Source of the DNA: Burkholderiales bacterium
GTDB taxonomy: Bacteria > Pseudomonadota > Gammaproteobacteria > Burkholderiales > Usitatibacteraceae
Length of the DNA stretch: 13,948 nucleotides
NCBI GenBank assembly: GCA_025350945.1
Contig: JANXWW010000422.1
Span: 1-13,948 of the forward strand
Direction of reading: 5' to 3'
Both the position numbers and the translations under genes were made by a program. Below the pieces are notes generated by a model, which was not told where the DNA came from, ran no database searches, and saw nothing but the letters and a program-made list of their open reading frames with translations. This document shows, piece after piece, positions 1 through 7,000 of the stretch. Numbering within the stretch: the first letter of the stretch is position 1; each line of letters starts with the position of its first letter.

Positions 1-26
1 CGCGGCTTCGCTCAGATACGGCGTAC

Positions 27-55
27 AAAAAAGCCCCGCCGTGGCGGGGCTTTTT
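27..55. terminator. Bidirectional rho-independent terminator after tctA
   Basis: A perfect GC-rich inverted repeat (GCCCCGCC at 33-40, GGCGGGGC at 43-50) is flanked by six A's on the left (27-32) and five T's on the right (51-55). Read on the minus strand, it lies about 20 bases past the tctA stop and ends in a U run, so it should end the tctBA transcript. The right-hand T run means it could also stop plus-strand transcription entering from outside the window. The first 26 bases of the window hold no feature I can recognise. Confidence 0.9.
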
Positions 56-76
56 CGTTAATCTTGCCGAAGAGAA

Positions 77-1585
77 TTAATCTTCCACAAACGCCTCTTC
101 GCGCTTTTTGCGAATTGCGGGCAGGGCGATGACGATGAGTAATATTGCGGCCACCGCCAACAAAAATGCGGAGAGCGGACGCGTGACGAAAGTGCTCGCA
201 TCACCACGTGACAGCAGCATGGCGCGACGCAAATTCTCCTCCATCATCGGGCCGAGAATAAAGCCCAGTAACAACGGCGCGGGTTCACATTCCAGCTTGA
301 CGAACAAGTAGCCGAGGAAACCAAATCCGGCCGTGATCACCACGTCAAACGGACTGTTCGATAGCGAATAAACACCAATCGCGCAGAACACCAAAATCGC
401 TGGATAGAGCAGGCGATAAGGCACGGTGAGCAATTTGATCCAGATGCCGATCAGCGGTAGATTCAGTACCACCAACATTAAGTTACCCACCCACATTGAC
501 GCGATCATGCCCCAGAATAATTCAGGTCGTTCCGCCATCACTTGCGGTCCAGGTTGAATGCCCTGAATAATCATCGCGCCGACCATCAGCGCCATCACCG
601 GGTTGGGCGGAATGCCGAGGGTGAGTAACGGGATGAAAGAAGTTTGTGCCGCGGCGTTATTGGCGGATTCCGGTGAGGCCACGCCGCGAATGTCACCCTT
701 GCCGAATTTAGATGCATCCTTGGCAATTTTTTTCTCAAGCGTGTAGGCCGCAAACGAGGCGAGCACCGCGCCGCCGCCCGGCAAAATACCGAGCAGCGAA
801 CCGAGCGCTGTGCCGCGCAACACAGCAGGTGTCGCATCTTTAAAATCTTGCTTGCTCGGCCACAAGTGAGTTACTTTATTCAAGAAAACTTCGCGCTCGC
901 CTTCATGCTGCTCCAAATTTTTCATGATTTCAGCAAGGCCAAAAACACCCATTGCCACCGCGACAAAACCAATACCATCGGATAGCTCGGGAACGCCAAA
1001 GCTGAAGCGCGCCATGCCGGAATTCACGTCAGTACCGACCAGGCCAAGCAGCAATCCCAGCAGGATCATCGCAATCGCTTTAATCACTGAGCCATGCGCT
1101 AATACCACGGCGGCAATCAGGCCCAAAGTCATTAGCGAAAAGTATTCAGCGGGGCCAAATTTAAATGCAAGTTGCGCAAGCGGCGGCGCGGCAGCCGCCA
1201 ACAAAAATGTGGCAACAGAACCCGCAAAAAACGAACCCAACGCAGCCGTTGCCAAGGCCGGTCCCGCTCGGCCCTGCCGCGCCATCTGGTAACCATCGAG
1301 TGCAGTCACCACCGACGATGATTCACCGGGGATGTTGATCAAAATTGCGGTGGTCGATCCACCGTATTGCGCACCGTAATAAATGCCAGCGAGCATAATG
1401 AGCGATGATTCAGGCGGCAGCGCAAATGTCGCGGGCAGTAGCATCGCTATGGTCGCCACCGGCCCAATACCTGGCAGCACGCCGATCAAAGTGCCGAGCA
1501 GGCAACCAATCAGGCAATAGAGCAAATTGTTCATTGTCAGGGCCACACCAAAGCCCAGCGAAAGGTTCGCAAATAACTGTTCCAT
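77..1585 (-). CDS. tctA: Tripartite tricarboxylate transporter, large permease subunit TctA
   Basis: This 502-residue polytopic inner-membrane protein is the large membrane subunit of a TTT-family carrier, which imports carboxylates using the ion gradient together with a periplasmic binding protein (TctC/Bug type). Family marks are GVLPGIGP (35-42), YYGAQYGGSTTAILINIPGE (69-88), a second LGILPGGG copy (265-272), ASPESANNAAA (303-313) and LTLGIPPNP (321-329). The repeated LPG motif reflects the two-fold internal repeat of the family, and the length is normal. The ATG is preceded by GGGAGG at 1590-1595, four bases away, directly abutting the tctB stop (1596-1598), so translation is probably coupled to tctB. 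The substrate cannot be read from sequence; citrate is only the founding example. Confidence 0.95.
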   Translation of the reverse strand: MEQLFANLSLGFGVALTMNNLLYCLIGCLLGTLIGVLPGIGPVATIAMLLPATFALPPESSLIMLAGIYYGAQYGGSTTAILINIPGESSSVVTALDGYQMARQGRAGPALATAALGSFFAGSVATFLLAAAAPPLAQLAFKFGPAEYFSLMTLGLIAAVVLAHGSVIKAIAMILLGLLLGLVGTDVNSGMARFSFGVPELSDGIGFVAVAMGVFGLAEIMKNLEQHEGEREVFLNKVTHLWPSKQDFKDATPAVLRGTALGSLLGILPGGGAVLASFAAYTLEKKIAKDASKFGKGDIRGVASPESANNAAAQTSFIPLLTLGIPPNPVMALMVGAMIIQGIQPGPQVMAERPELFWGMIASMWVGNLMLVVLNLPLIGIWIKLLTVPYRLLYPAILVFCAIGVYSLSNSPFDVVITAGFGFLGYLFVKLECEPAPLLLGFILGPMMEENLRRAMLLSRGDASTFVTRPLSAFLLAVAAILLIVIALPAIRKKREEAFVED

Positions 1586-1595
1586 GTCGCCTCCC

Positions 1596-2054
1596 TTAAC
1601 CTAAAAATTCAGGCCAGATTGGGAACGGCAATTTCAAGCCGTACACAAAAACTGCAATAGAACCCGCCGCCAAAATCGCGCTCGAGATTAGCGCCTCTTT
1701 CAGTCTGAATTCATGACCACCAAATGAGGAGATCATCACCAGCAACACAATCGCAATTACCAGCCCCAACCACTTTGCGGTGAGCCCAAAAATCACGAAC
1801 GCGGACAGCACCCAGATCAGAGGTCGCCAAGCAAATTTACTGACCGGCCCGCCGTTACTCACCCACGCCTTCGCGATGATGACCAAGCCCATCACGCCTA
1901 AAATATTGCCGAGTACAAACGGGAAATATCCCGCGCCCATGCGACTCGCCGTACCCATCGGGTATTCGTAAACTTTGACGATGATCGCAAACGCAAATCC
2001 AATCGCGGCAAACAACACGCCTGACCAGAAATCTTTTGGGTTTCTTATATTCAA
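1596..2054 (-). CDS. tctB: Tripartite tricarboxylate transporter, small membrane subunit TctB
   Basis: This is the small membrane subunit (four predicted helices) that partners TctA. The motif GTASRMGAGYFP (residues 34-45) between helices 1 and 2 is typical of TctB. I chose the TTG at 2052-2054, which gives 152 residues. It has a strong Shine-Dalgarno GAGGAG at 2061-2066, six bases upstream, and the resulting protein begins MNIRNPKDFW just before the first helix, as usual for the family. An in-frame ATG at 2102 would add 16 charged residues (168 aa) but has no ribosome binding site. The gene ends 10 bases before tctA. No tctC lies beside the pair, so the binding protein must be encoded elsewhere or be shared. 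Confidence 0.9.
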   Translation of the reverse strand: MNIRNPKDFWSGVLFAAIGFAFAIIVKVYEYPMGTASRMGAGYFPFVLGNILGVMGLVIIAKAWVSNGGPVSKFAWRPLIWVLSAFVIFGLTAKWLGLVIAIVLLVMISSFGGHEFRLKEALISSAILAAGSIAVFVYGLKLPFPIWPEFLG

Positions 2055-2060
2055 ACTGTT

Positions 2061-2066
2061 CTCCTC
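2061..2066 (-). promoter_or_regulatory. Ribosome binding site that sets the TTG start of tctB
   Basis: GAGGAG on the minus strand lies six bases before the TTG at 2054. It is the only good Shine-Dalgarno sequence near the 5' end of tctB, and it sits inside the reading frame of the longer ATG form. It therefore argues for the shorter protein. Confidence 0.75.
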
Positions 2067-2146
2067 ATAATCTCTAATAAACGATGACTTTTTCGTGCGC
2101 ATCTGATTCTACTCGAACCGCAGCGCTAACTGGTGCGCGTCACTTA

Positions 2147-2172
2147 TCTCGTGCACAAGTCTCGTGCACAAG
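2147..2172. repeat. Two exact 13-base tandem repeats upstream of tctBA
   Basis: TCTCGTGCACAAG occurs twice back to back (2147-2159 and 2160-2172). Each copy contains the palindrome GTGCAC. The pair sits between the end of the hydrolase gene (2231) and the tctB start (2054), where a tctBA promoter or operator is expected. On the minus strand, a weak -35/-10 pair (TTGTGC, 17 bases, GATAAG) overlaps the repeats. The match to consensus is poor and I do not claim it as a promoter. Confidence 0.7.
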
Positions 2173-2230
2173 TTGTATCCTGGCTGTATCCAAGCCCTGC
2201 CTGCACGATTACAACCCTCGACTACAACTA

Positions 2231-3166
2231 TTACGCCGTGCCATAAAAATCAGTCAGTTTTTTTACCAGCCGTTCCGGCACCTCCTCCGGAATATAATGC
2301 CCGCACGGCATTGTGTGGCCTTGCACATTTATCGCTACGCGCCGCCAATCCTCAAGCGGTTTAAAGCAGCGATTGATCACGCCATGTTCGCCCCACAATA
2401 TAAGCGTGGGGCAGGCGATTTTTTTAGCGGTGTTGCGATCCGCGCGGTCGTGTTCCAGATCAATCGATGCCGCGGCGCGATAGTCTTCGCACATGGCGTG
2501 CATGGTGGCGGGATCGCTCACGTAGGAAAGGTAGGCCGCATATGTTTCGTCGGTAAACGCCGTAAGCCCGGCATGACCCCAGCCGATTTTTTTCTGCAGA
2601 TATGTTTCGGGCGCGCCTGCCACCATTGACTCCGGAAACGGCGTCGGCTGAATTAGAAAAAACCACCACCAATACGCGCGCGCAAATTCCATCGTCGTTT
2701 GCTCGTACATTGCCAGCGTGGGCGAAATATCGAGCATCACCAGTTTTTTGACGCATGTAGAATAATCAAGCGCAAGTCGATGCGCAACGCGCGCACCGCG
2801 ATCATGACCACAAAGGTAAAACGATTCAAACCCAAGCTGGCGCATCACGTCAACCTGATCGCCTGCCATGGCGCGCTTTGAATAATTGGCATGATCGGCG
2901 CGGCCAGCCGGCTTGCTGCTCGCGCCATAGCCGCGCAAATCGGTTGCGATCACCGTATAGCGTTCTGCAAGAGCAGGTGCCACCCGATGCCAGATAAGAT
3001 GTGATTGCGGATAACCGTGCAGCAGCAAGAGAGGGGGGCCGCTGCCACCGATCACGCCGTTGATGGCAATATTTTCACCTTCATCTTCGTCTTTGACACT
3101 GCCGTTGACACTGTCGTTGACACCGACGTTGACATTAAGGCAAAAGTGTTTGAAGTTTGAAAACAT
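2231..3166 (-). CDS. Alpha/beta hydrolase, haloacetate/fluoroacetate dehalogenase family
   Basis: A 311-residue soluble alpha/beta-fold hydrolase with an Asp nucleophile. Visible motifs are the oxyanion-hole strand LLLLHGYPQ (46-54), DLRGYGASSKP (76-86), the nucleophile elbow GHDRGARVAHR (120-130) with D122, the candidate acid D146 in MLDIS, and the C-terminal His H290 in CGHYIPEE. By the known residues of the R. palustris fluoroacetate dehalogenase (D110, R111, R114, D134, H155, W156, Y219, H280), the counterparts here are D122, R123, R126, D146, W167, W168, Y229 and H290. The carboxylate-binding arginines and catalytic triad are kept, but the halide-pocket His is Trp. The substrate is therefore uncertain: a haloacid or another ester/halide are both possible. 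The ATG has GAGG at 3171-3174. The N-terminus carries a four-unit repeat of 12 bases (LNVN-VGVN-DSVN-GSVK, residues 10-25). Confidence 0.88.
   Translation of the reverse strand: MFSNFKHFCLNVNVGVNDSVNGSVKDEDEGENIAINGVIGGSGPPLLLLHGYPQSHLIWHRVAPALAERYTVIATDLRGYGASSKPAGRADHANYSKRAMAGDQVDVMRQLGFESFYLCGHDRGARVAHRLALDYSTCVKKLVMLDISPTLAMYEQTTMEFARAYWWWFFLIQPTPFPESMVAGAPETYLQKKIGWGHAGLTAFTDETYAAYLSYVSDPATMHAMCEDYRAAASIDLEHDRADRNTAKKIACPTLILWGEHGVINRCFKPLEDWRRVAINVQGHTMPCGHYIPEEVPERLVKKLTDFYGTA
3092..3139 (-). repeat. Four-unit 12-base tandem repeat inside the hydrolase 5' end
   Basis: On the plus strand the units are TTTGACACTGCC, GTTGACACTGTC, GTTGACACCGAC and GTTGACATTAAG (3092-3103, 3104-3115, 3116-3127, 3128-3139). 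The period is a multiple of three, so copy-number change would keep the frame. The encoded tetrapeptides follow x-[NGS]-V-[NK]. The repeat falls between the first residues and the GGSGPPLLLLHG strand, where family members usually have a short linker. Confidence 0.8.
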
Positions 3167-3268
3167 AATTCCTCACCCATAATCTAATTTCAATAATTGA
3201 AGTGTGCAATCAATCAGCAGACACACATATTTTCCCCTCATTTCCTATTCGGATTTCATTCAGTTTTT

Positions 3269-4159
3269 ATGATGACTTTAATAAATAAAAGCAGTGCCTC
3301 CTGGATAAATTTTGCCCCCGCCATTTTTGTGCTGCTATGGAGCACTGGTTTTATCGGTTCGAAATACGGCATTCCATTCGCAGAGCCGTTCACGCTAACG
3401 TTCGTGCGCATGGTCGCCGTGGTCAGCATTTTGAGCGTCATTTCGCTCGCCACGCGTGCGCCGTGGCCCACCAGTATGCGTGCAGTGGCGCATATTGCGG
3501 TGGCAGGATTACTGGTGCATGCCACGTATTTATCAGGCGTCTTGTACGCGATCACACTCAAACTGCCGCTGGGATTTGTCGCGATGGTTGCGGGGCTGCA
3601 GCCGGTATTGACGGCGGTGTTGGCGCAGCTGTTATTGGACGAGCGACTCAATGTTAAACAATGGCTCGGCATGGCGCTCGGCATGGTCGGTGTGGCGCTG
3701 GTGATTGTGAGCAAATATGCGCTCGGTACTACCAACTGGGCGGCACTAGGCGTGGCGGGCATCGCCCTCGCAGGCATTACGCTGGGCACGCTGTATCAAA
3801 AACGCTTTTGCGCGAATATGGATTTGCGTACTGGCGGAGTGATTCAATATTCGGCAACCGGTGTTGTTGTGTTACTGCTGGCGATGATCTTTGAGACCAT
3901 GAAAATCGATTGGACGCCGCAATTCATGTTTTCAATTCTGTGGCTCGCCGTGGTGCTGTCAATTGGCGCAATCAGTTTGTTATACGTGATGATTCGGCGC
4001 GGTGCCGCATCGAAAGTCGCGAGTTTGTTTTTTCTCACGCCGAGCGTGACGGCGGTGATGGCGTTTGTGCTGTTCGGCGAATCCATTGCATGGCTCGGTG
4101 TGGCCGGATTATTTGTCACCGCAGCGGGTGTGGCGCTGGTGATGCGGGCGGCGAAGTGA
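3269..4159 (+). CDS. EamA-family (drug/metabolite transporter superfamily) permease
   Basis: An integral inner-membrane protein with about ten hydrophobic helices in two homologous EamA halves (residues about 15-147 and 157-293). Family marks are APAIFVLLWSTGFIGSKYG (16-34), the conserved end of half one GLQPVLTAVLAQLLLDERL (109-127) and the matching end of half two SLFFLTPSVTAVMAFVLFGE (252-271). DMT carriers usually export amino acids or other small metabolites; the substrate cannot be named. I chose the ATG at 3269 (296 residues, the usual length). An upstream TTG at 3197 would add 24 residues and also lacks a ribosome binding site. A second ATG at 3272 is equally possible. The gene is divergent from the hydrolase, sharing a short AT-rich intergenic region. 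Confidence 0.9.
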   Translation: MMTLINKSSASWINFAPAIFVLLWSTGFIGSKYGIPFAEPFTLTFVRMVAVVSILSVISLATRAPWPTSMRAVAHIAVAGLLVHATYLSGVLYAITLKLPLGFVAMVAGLQPVLTAVLAQLLLDERLNVKQWLGMALGMVGVALVIVSKYALGTTNWAALGVAGIALAGITLGTLYQKRFCANMDLRTGGVIQYSATGVVVLLLAMIFETMKIDWTPQFMFSILWLAVVLSIGAISLLYVMIRRGAASKVASLFFLTPSVTAVMAFVLFGESIAWLGVAGLFVTAAGVALVMRAAK

Positions 4160-4313
4160 AAATATGCAGAACGCCATTTTACCGGCCTCATCAGCCATAA
4201 ATGCTTCAATTGCCGCGCTGTTGCTGGTGTTAACTTATGTTGTTGCTGAGTGCTTTCGGTAGCGCACGTAAAATGCGACAATAAGTTGTACCTTTTTCGT
4301 CACGGGAATTACC

Positions 4314-4856
4314 ATGCGCACACTCGAGCAACACATCACCCAATACGCCGCGTACCATCGCGACCAGCGCAATATCAATACGCACTTTGTCGGTATTCCC
4401 ATGATTGTGTTTGGTGTCATTTTGGCGTTTGCGCAAATCAGTTTTGGACCGGTACATGCGGGCTGGCTGGTTGCATTCGCCGCGATGATTTACTACCTGA
4501 TTCTGGATCGCCCGCTCGGTTTTGCGATGGTAATTTATCTTTTTTTTACCACTGCGATTGCATCGCTGGTTACTGCGAAAACAAGTGAATCTGGCGGCTT
4601 GATTATTGCCGCGGTCGTTTTTGTTTTGGGTTGGGTGTTGCAATTTGTGGGTCATAAATATGAGGGTGTAAAGCCCGCGTTTGTTGATGACATCGTGGGG
4701 TTGGCCATTGGCCCCTTGTTTGTGATGACCGAATTTTTTTTCATGTTGCGGTTAAAACCCACACTAAAAAAATATGTGGAAGATCGCGTCGGCCCGGTGA
4801 TGGCGGCCCGCAACGGTGCAGCTATTGGCCCGGTGAGCAGTAATTCGTCCGCGTGA
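4314..4856 (+). CDS. DUF962 / Mpo1-like membrane protein
   Basis: A 180-residue membrane protein of the DUF962 (YGL010w/Mpo1-like) family. The N-terminal segment YAAYHRDQRNINTHFVGIP (11-29) carries the conserved H15, N20/N22 and H24. A second conserved block, QFVGHKYEGVKPAFVDD (110-126), carries H114. Between and after these are four to five hydrophobic helices. In yeast, Mpo1 is an Fe(II)-dependent dioxygenase in alpha-oxidation of 2-hydroxy fatty acids, and the conserved histidines belong to that activity. A similar lipid role in this bacterium is inference. The stop overlaps the dapE start (TGATG at 4854-4858), so the two are probably co-translated. A weak GGGA sits seven bases before the ATG. 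No clear promoter could be picked out in the 154 bases upstream. Confidence 0.87.
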   Translation: MRTLEQHITQYAAYHRDQRNINTHFVGIPMIVFGVILAFAQISFGPVHAGWLVAFAAMIYYLILDRPLGFAMVIYLFFTTAIASLVTAKTSESGGLIIAAVVFVLGWVLQFVGHKYEGVKPAFVDDIVGLAIGPLFVMTEFFFMLRLKPTLKKYVEDRVGPVMAARNGAAIGPVSSNSSA

Positions 4857-6025
4857 TGGCTCAAACCGACGACCCAACACTTGCGCTCACTCGCGCGCTG
4901 ATAGGTTGTGTATCCACCACGCCGAATGATGCGGGTTGCCAAACGCTGATTGTCGAGCGGCTGCAGCCGCTGGGATTTCGTTTCGAGCATTTCAATTCAA
5001 ATGGTGTGAGTAATTTGTGGGCGCGCCATGGCAGCGCAAAACCGTTGGTGTGTTTCGCCGGCCATACCGATGTGGTGCCCACCGGACCGCTCGATAAATG
5101 GCACACTGATCCGTTTACGCCGACCGAGCGCGATGGCAATTTATACGGACGCGGTGCGGCGGATATGAAAACCGGGATTGCCGCATTCGTGACCTCAGTT
5201 GAGCAATTTATTAAAAAATATCCTGACCATCCAGGTTCGATTGCTCTCTTGATAACGAGCGACGAAGAAGGCCCGGCCACCGATGGCACGATCAAGGTGG
5301 TGGATTGGCTGAAAGCTAAGAACGAACGCATTGATTACACCATCGTCGGTGAGCCTTCATCGACTGAAAAATTTGGCGACACCATCAAAAATGGTCGTCG
5401 TGGTTCGCTTTCTGCAAGGCTTGTCGTGAAGGGCGTGCAGGGACATATTGCCTATCCGCACTTGGCAAAAAATCCGATTTTAATGGTGGCTCCGGCGCTT
5501 GCAGAAATGGCCGGAACGGTGTGGGACAACGGCAATTACTATTTCCCACCAACAACTTTTCAGGTCTCCAATATTCACGGCGGTACCGGTGCATTTAATG
5601 TCATTCCGGGTACGGTAGAAATCTATTTTAATTTCCGATTTGCCACTGCCAGCACGGCGGATGGCCTGAAGGTGAGCGTAGAAGCCATGCTCAACAAGCA
5701 CCAATTGGATTACGATATTACGTGGACGCTGGGCGGTAAACCTTTTTTGACACCGCGTGGCGCGCTGGTTGAAGCGCTGACATCGGCGATTCGCGAGGTG
5801 GCAGGGATCACGCCAGAATTATCGACTGCGGGCGGCACATCCGATGGACGCTTTATAGCAGATATATGTAGTGAGATCGCCGAATTTGGCCCGGTCAATG
5901 CGACAATTCATAAACTGAATGAACACGTAGCTTTGACCGACATTCAGAAATTGCATAATGTTTATTTTTTAGCACTTGAAAATCTGCTGATTAACTCAAC
6001 AACAAGCGTACAAAAAATCTTCTAA
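4856..6025 (+). CDS. dapE: Succinyl-diaminopimelate desuccinylase DapE
   Basis: A cytoplasmic dinuclear zinc M20 peptidase-family enzyme. It hydrolyses N-succinyl-LL-2,6-diaminopimelate to LL-diaminopimelate and succinate in the succinylase branch of lysine/peptidoglycan precursor synthesis. Metal-site motifs by position (ATG at 4856 as residue 1, 389 aa): FAGHTDVVPTGP with H70 and D72, the bridging Asp in ADMKTG (D103), SDEEGPATDGT with E137/E138, VGEP (E166) and the distal His in ATIHKLNEH (H352). The dimerisation domain follows GRRGSLSARL (180-189). Length is normal. A GTG one codon earlier (4853) would give 390 residues; the ATG is preferred. There is no obvious Shine-Dalgarno, which fits coupling to the overlapping upstream gene. 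Confidence 0.96.
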   Translation: MAQTDDPTLALTRALIGCVSTTPNDAGCQTLIVERLQPLGFRFEHFNSNGVSNLWARHGSAKPLVCFAGHTDVVPTGPLDKWHTDPFTPTERDGNLYGRGAADMKTGIAAFVTSVEQFIKKYPDHPGSIALLITSDEEGPATDGTIKVVDWLKAKNERIDYTIVGEPSSTEKFGDTIKNGRRGSLSARLVVKGVQGHIAYPHLAKNPILMVAPALAEMAGTVWDNGNYYFPPTTFQVSNIHGGTGAFNVIPGTVEIYFNFRFATASTADGLKVSVEAMLNKHQLDYDITWTLGGKPFLTPRGALVEALTSAIREVAGITPELSTAGGTSDGRFIADICSEIAEFGPVNATIHKLNEHVALTDIQKLHNVYFLALENLLINSTTSVQKIF

Positions 6026-6039
6026 AATAATATCTGAAA

Positions 6040-6960
6040 ATGTCTAAACAGAACTCTGATTTTTTTCCAGCAGCGTACGACGAGCTCGGTACGGCGCGCG
6101 ACATTCTGCGTTTCGCCGTCAGCCGTTTTAACGAAGCGAATTTATTTTTTGGCCACGGTTCAGCTACCGCGTTTGATGAGGCGGTGTATCTGATTTTGCA
6201 CACGCTGCATTTGCCGCTCGACAATCTCGACCCCTTTGTCGATGCCACGCTCACGCGCGCGGAGTGCAACAAGGTGCTGAAAATTATTGAGCGACGTGTG
6301 AAAGAACGCATTCCCGCCGCCTATTTGACGCACGAAGCGTGGCTGGGGCCGCTGCGGTTCTATGTGGATGCGAATGTGATCGTGCCGCGCTCGTTTATTG
6401 CCGAGATGCTGCACGAAAATTTGCATCCGTGGATTCTGGTGCCGAATCGCATCAGGCATGTGCTTGATCTTTGCACGGGCTCTGGATGTCTGGCAATTCT
6501 GGCCGCACTGTCGTTTCCGCAGGCGACGGTGGATGCGGTTGATCTGTCCGCAGATGCGCTTAAAGTCGCCGCGCGGAATGTCAATGATTATGAGCTTAAC
6601 GAGCGTGTGCAACTGGTCGAGTCTGACATGTTCACGAAACTCAAAGGCCGTAAATACGATGTGATTATCTCGAATCCACCATATGTCACCGCAAAAGCAA
6701 TGGCAGCATTACCGCAAGAATATTTGCACGAGCCATCAATGGCCTTGGCAAGCGGCAAAGATGGGCTCGATCATGTACGCATCATCATGGAAGACGCGCC
6801 GAAATTCCTCAACAAAAACGGTTTGCTGATTATCGAAGCAGGCTTCAATCGTGAAGGCGTGGAACAAGCGTTTTCAGGGTTACCGCTAACTTGGGTGGAA
6901 ACCAGCGTGGGCGGTGAGGTGGTGTTTTTAATCACCCGCGAAGAATTGGTTTCGGTTTAG
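6040..6960 (+). CDS. prmB: Ribosomal protein L3 N5-glutamine methyltransferase PrmB
   Basis: A 306-residue SAM-dependent methyltransferase that modifies a glutamine of 50S protein L3. It has the HemK/PrmB architecture: an N-terminal helical substrate domain with the PAAYLT block (92-97), the PRSFI segment (116-120) typical of PrmB, SAM motif I VLDLCTGSGCLAI (141-153), an acidic VDLS (167-170) and the glutamine-methylating NPPY (212-215). The PrmB-type N-terminus (FFPAAYDELGTARDILRFAV, residues 8-27) and the context beside dapE favour PrmB over PrmC. It begins 14 bases after dapE with no evident Shine-Dalgarno and ends just before a strong terminator. Confidence 0.95.
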   Translation: MSKQNSDFFPAAYDELGTARDILRFAVSRFNEANLFFGHGSATAFDEAVYLILHTLHLPLDNLDPFVDATLTRAECNKVLKIIERRVKERIPAAYLTHEAWLGPLRFYVDANVIVPRSFIAEMLHENLHPWILVPNRIRHVLDLCTGSGCLAILAALSFPQATVDAVDLSADALKVAARNVNDYELNERVQLVESDMFTKLKGRKYDVIISNPPYVTAKAMAALPQEYLHEPSMALASGKDGLDHVRIIMEDAPKFLNKNGLLIIEAGFNREGVEQAFSGLPLTWVETSVGGEVVFLITREELVSV

Positions 6961-6965
6961 CAAAA

Positions 6966-6995
6966 AACGACATCAACTATTCAGTTGATGTCGTT
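6966..6995. terminator. Bidirectional terminator between prmB and rluB
   Basis: A 13-base perfect inverted repeat (AACGACATCAACT at 6966-6978, AGTTGATGTCGTT at 6983-6995) with a four-base loop lies between the converging prmB and rluB stops. A run of six A's at 6962-6967 becomes the U tract for the minus-strand operon. On the plus strand the trailing TTGTTCGTT is a poorer T tract, so termination is likely stronger leftwards (for rluB). Confidence 0.88.
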
Positions 6996-7000
6996 GTTCG

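Noticed and set aside
2055..2102. ATG start for a 168-residue TctB
   Set aside because: No Shine-Dalgarno before it. The downstream TTG has GAGGAG at ideal spacing and gives the normal protein length.
3181..3209. Possible minus-strand promoter for the hydrolase (TTGCAC, 17 bases, TAGATT)
   Set aside because: Weak consensus match, and it would leave a leader of under ten bases that starts at the Shine-Dalgarno.
3197..3268. TTG start giving the EamA transporter 24 more residues
   Set aside because: No Shine-Dalgarno, the extra residues are not family-like, and the ATG at 3269 gives the usual length.
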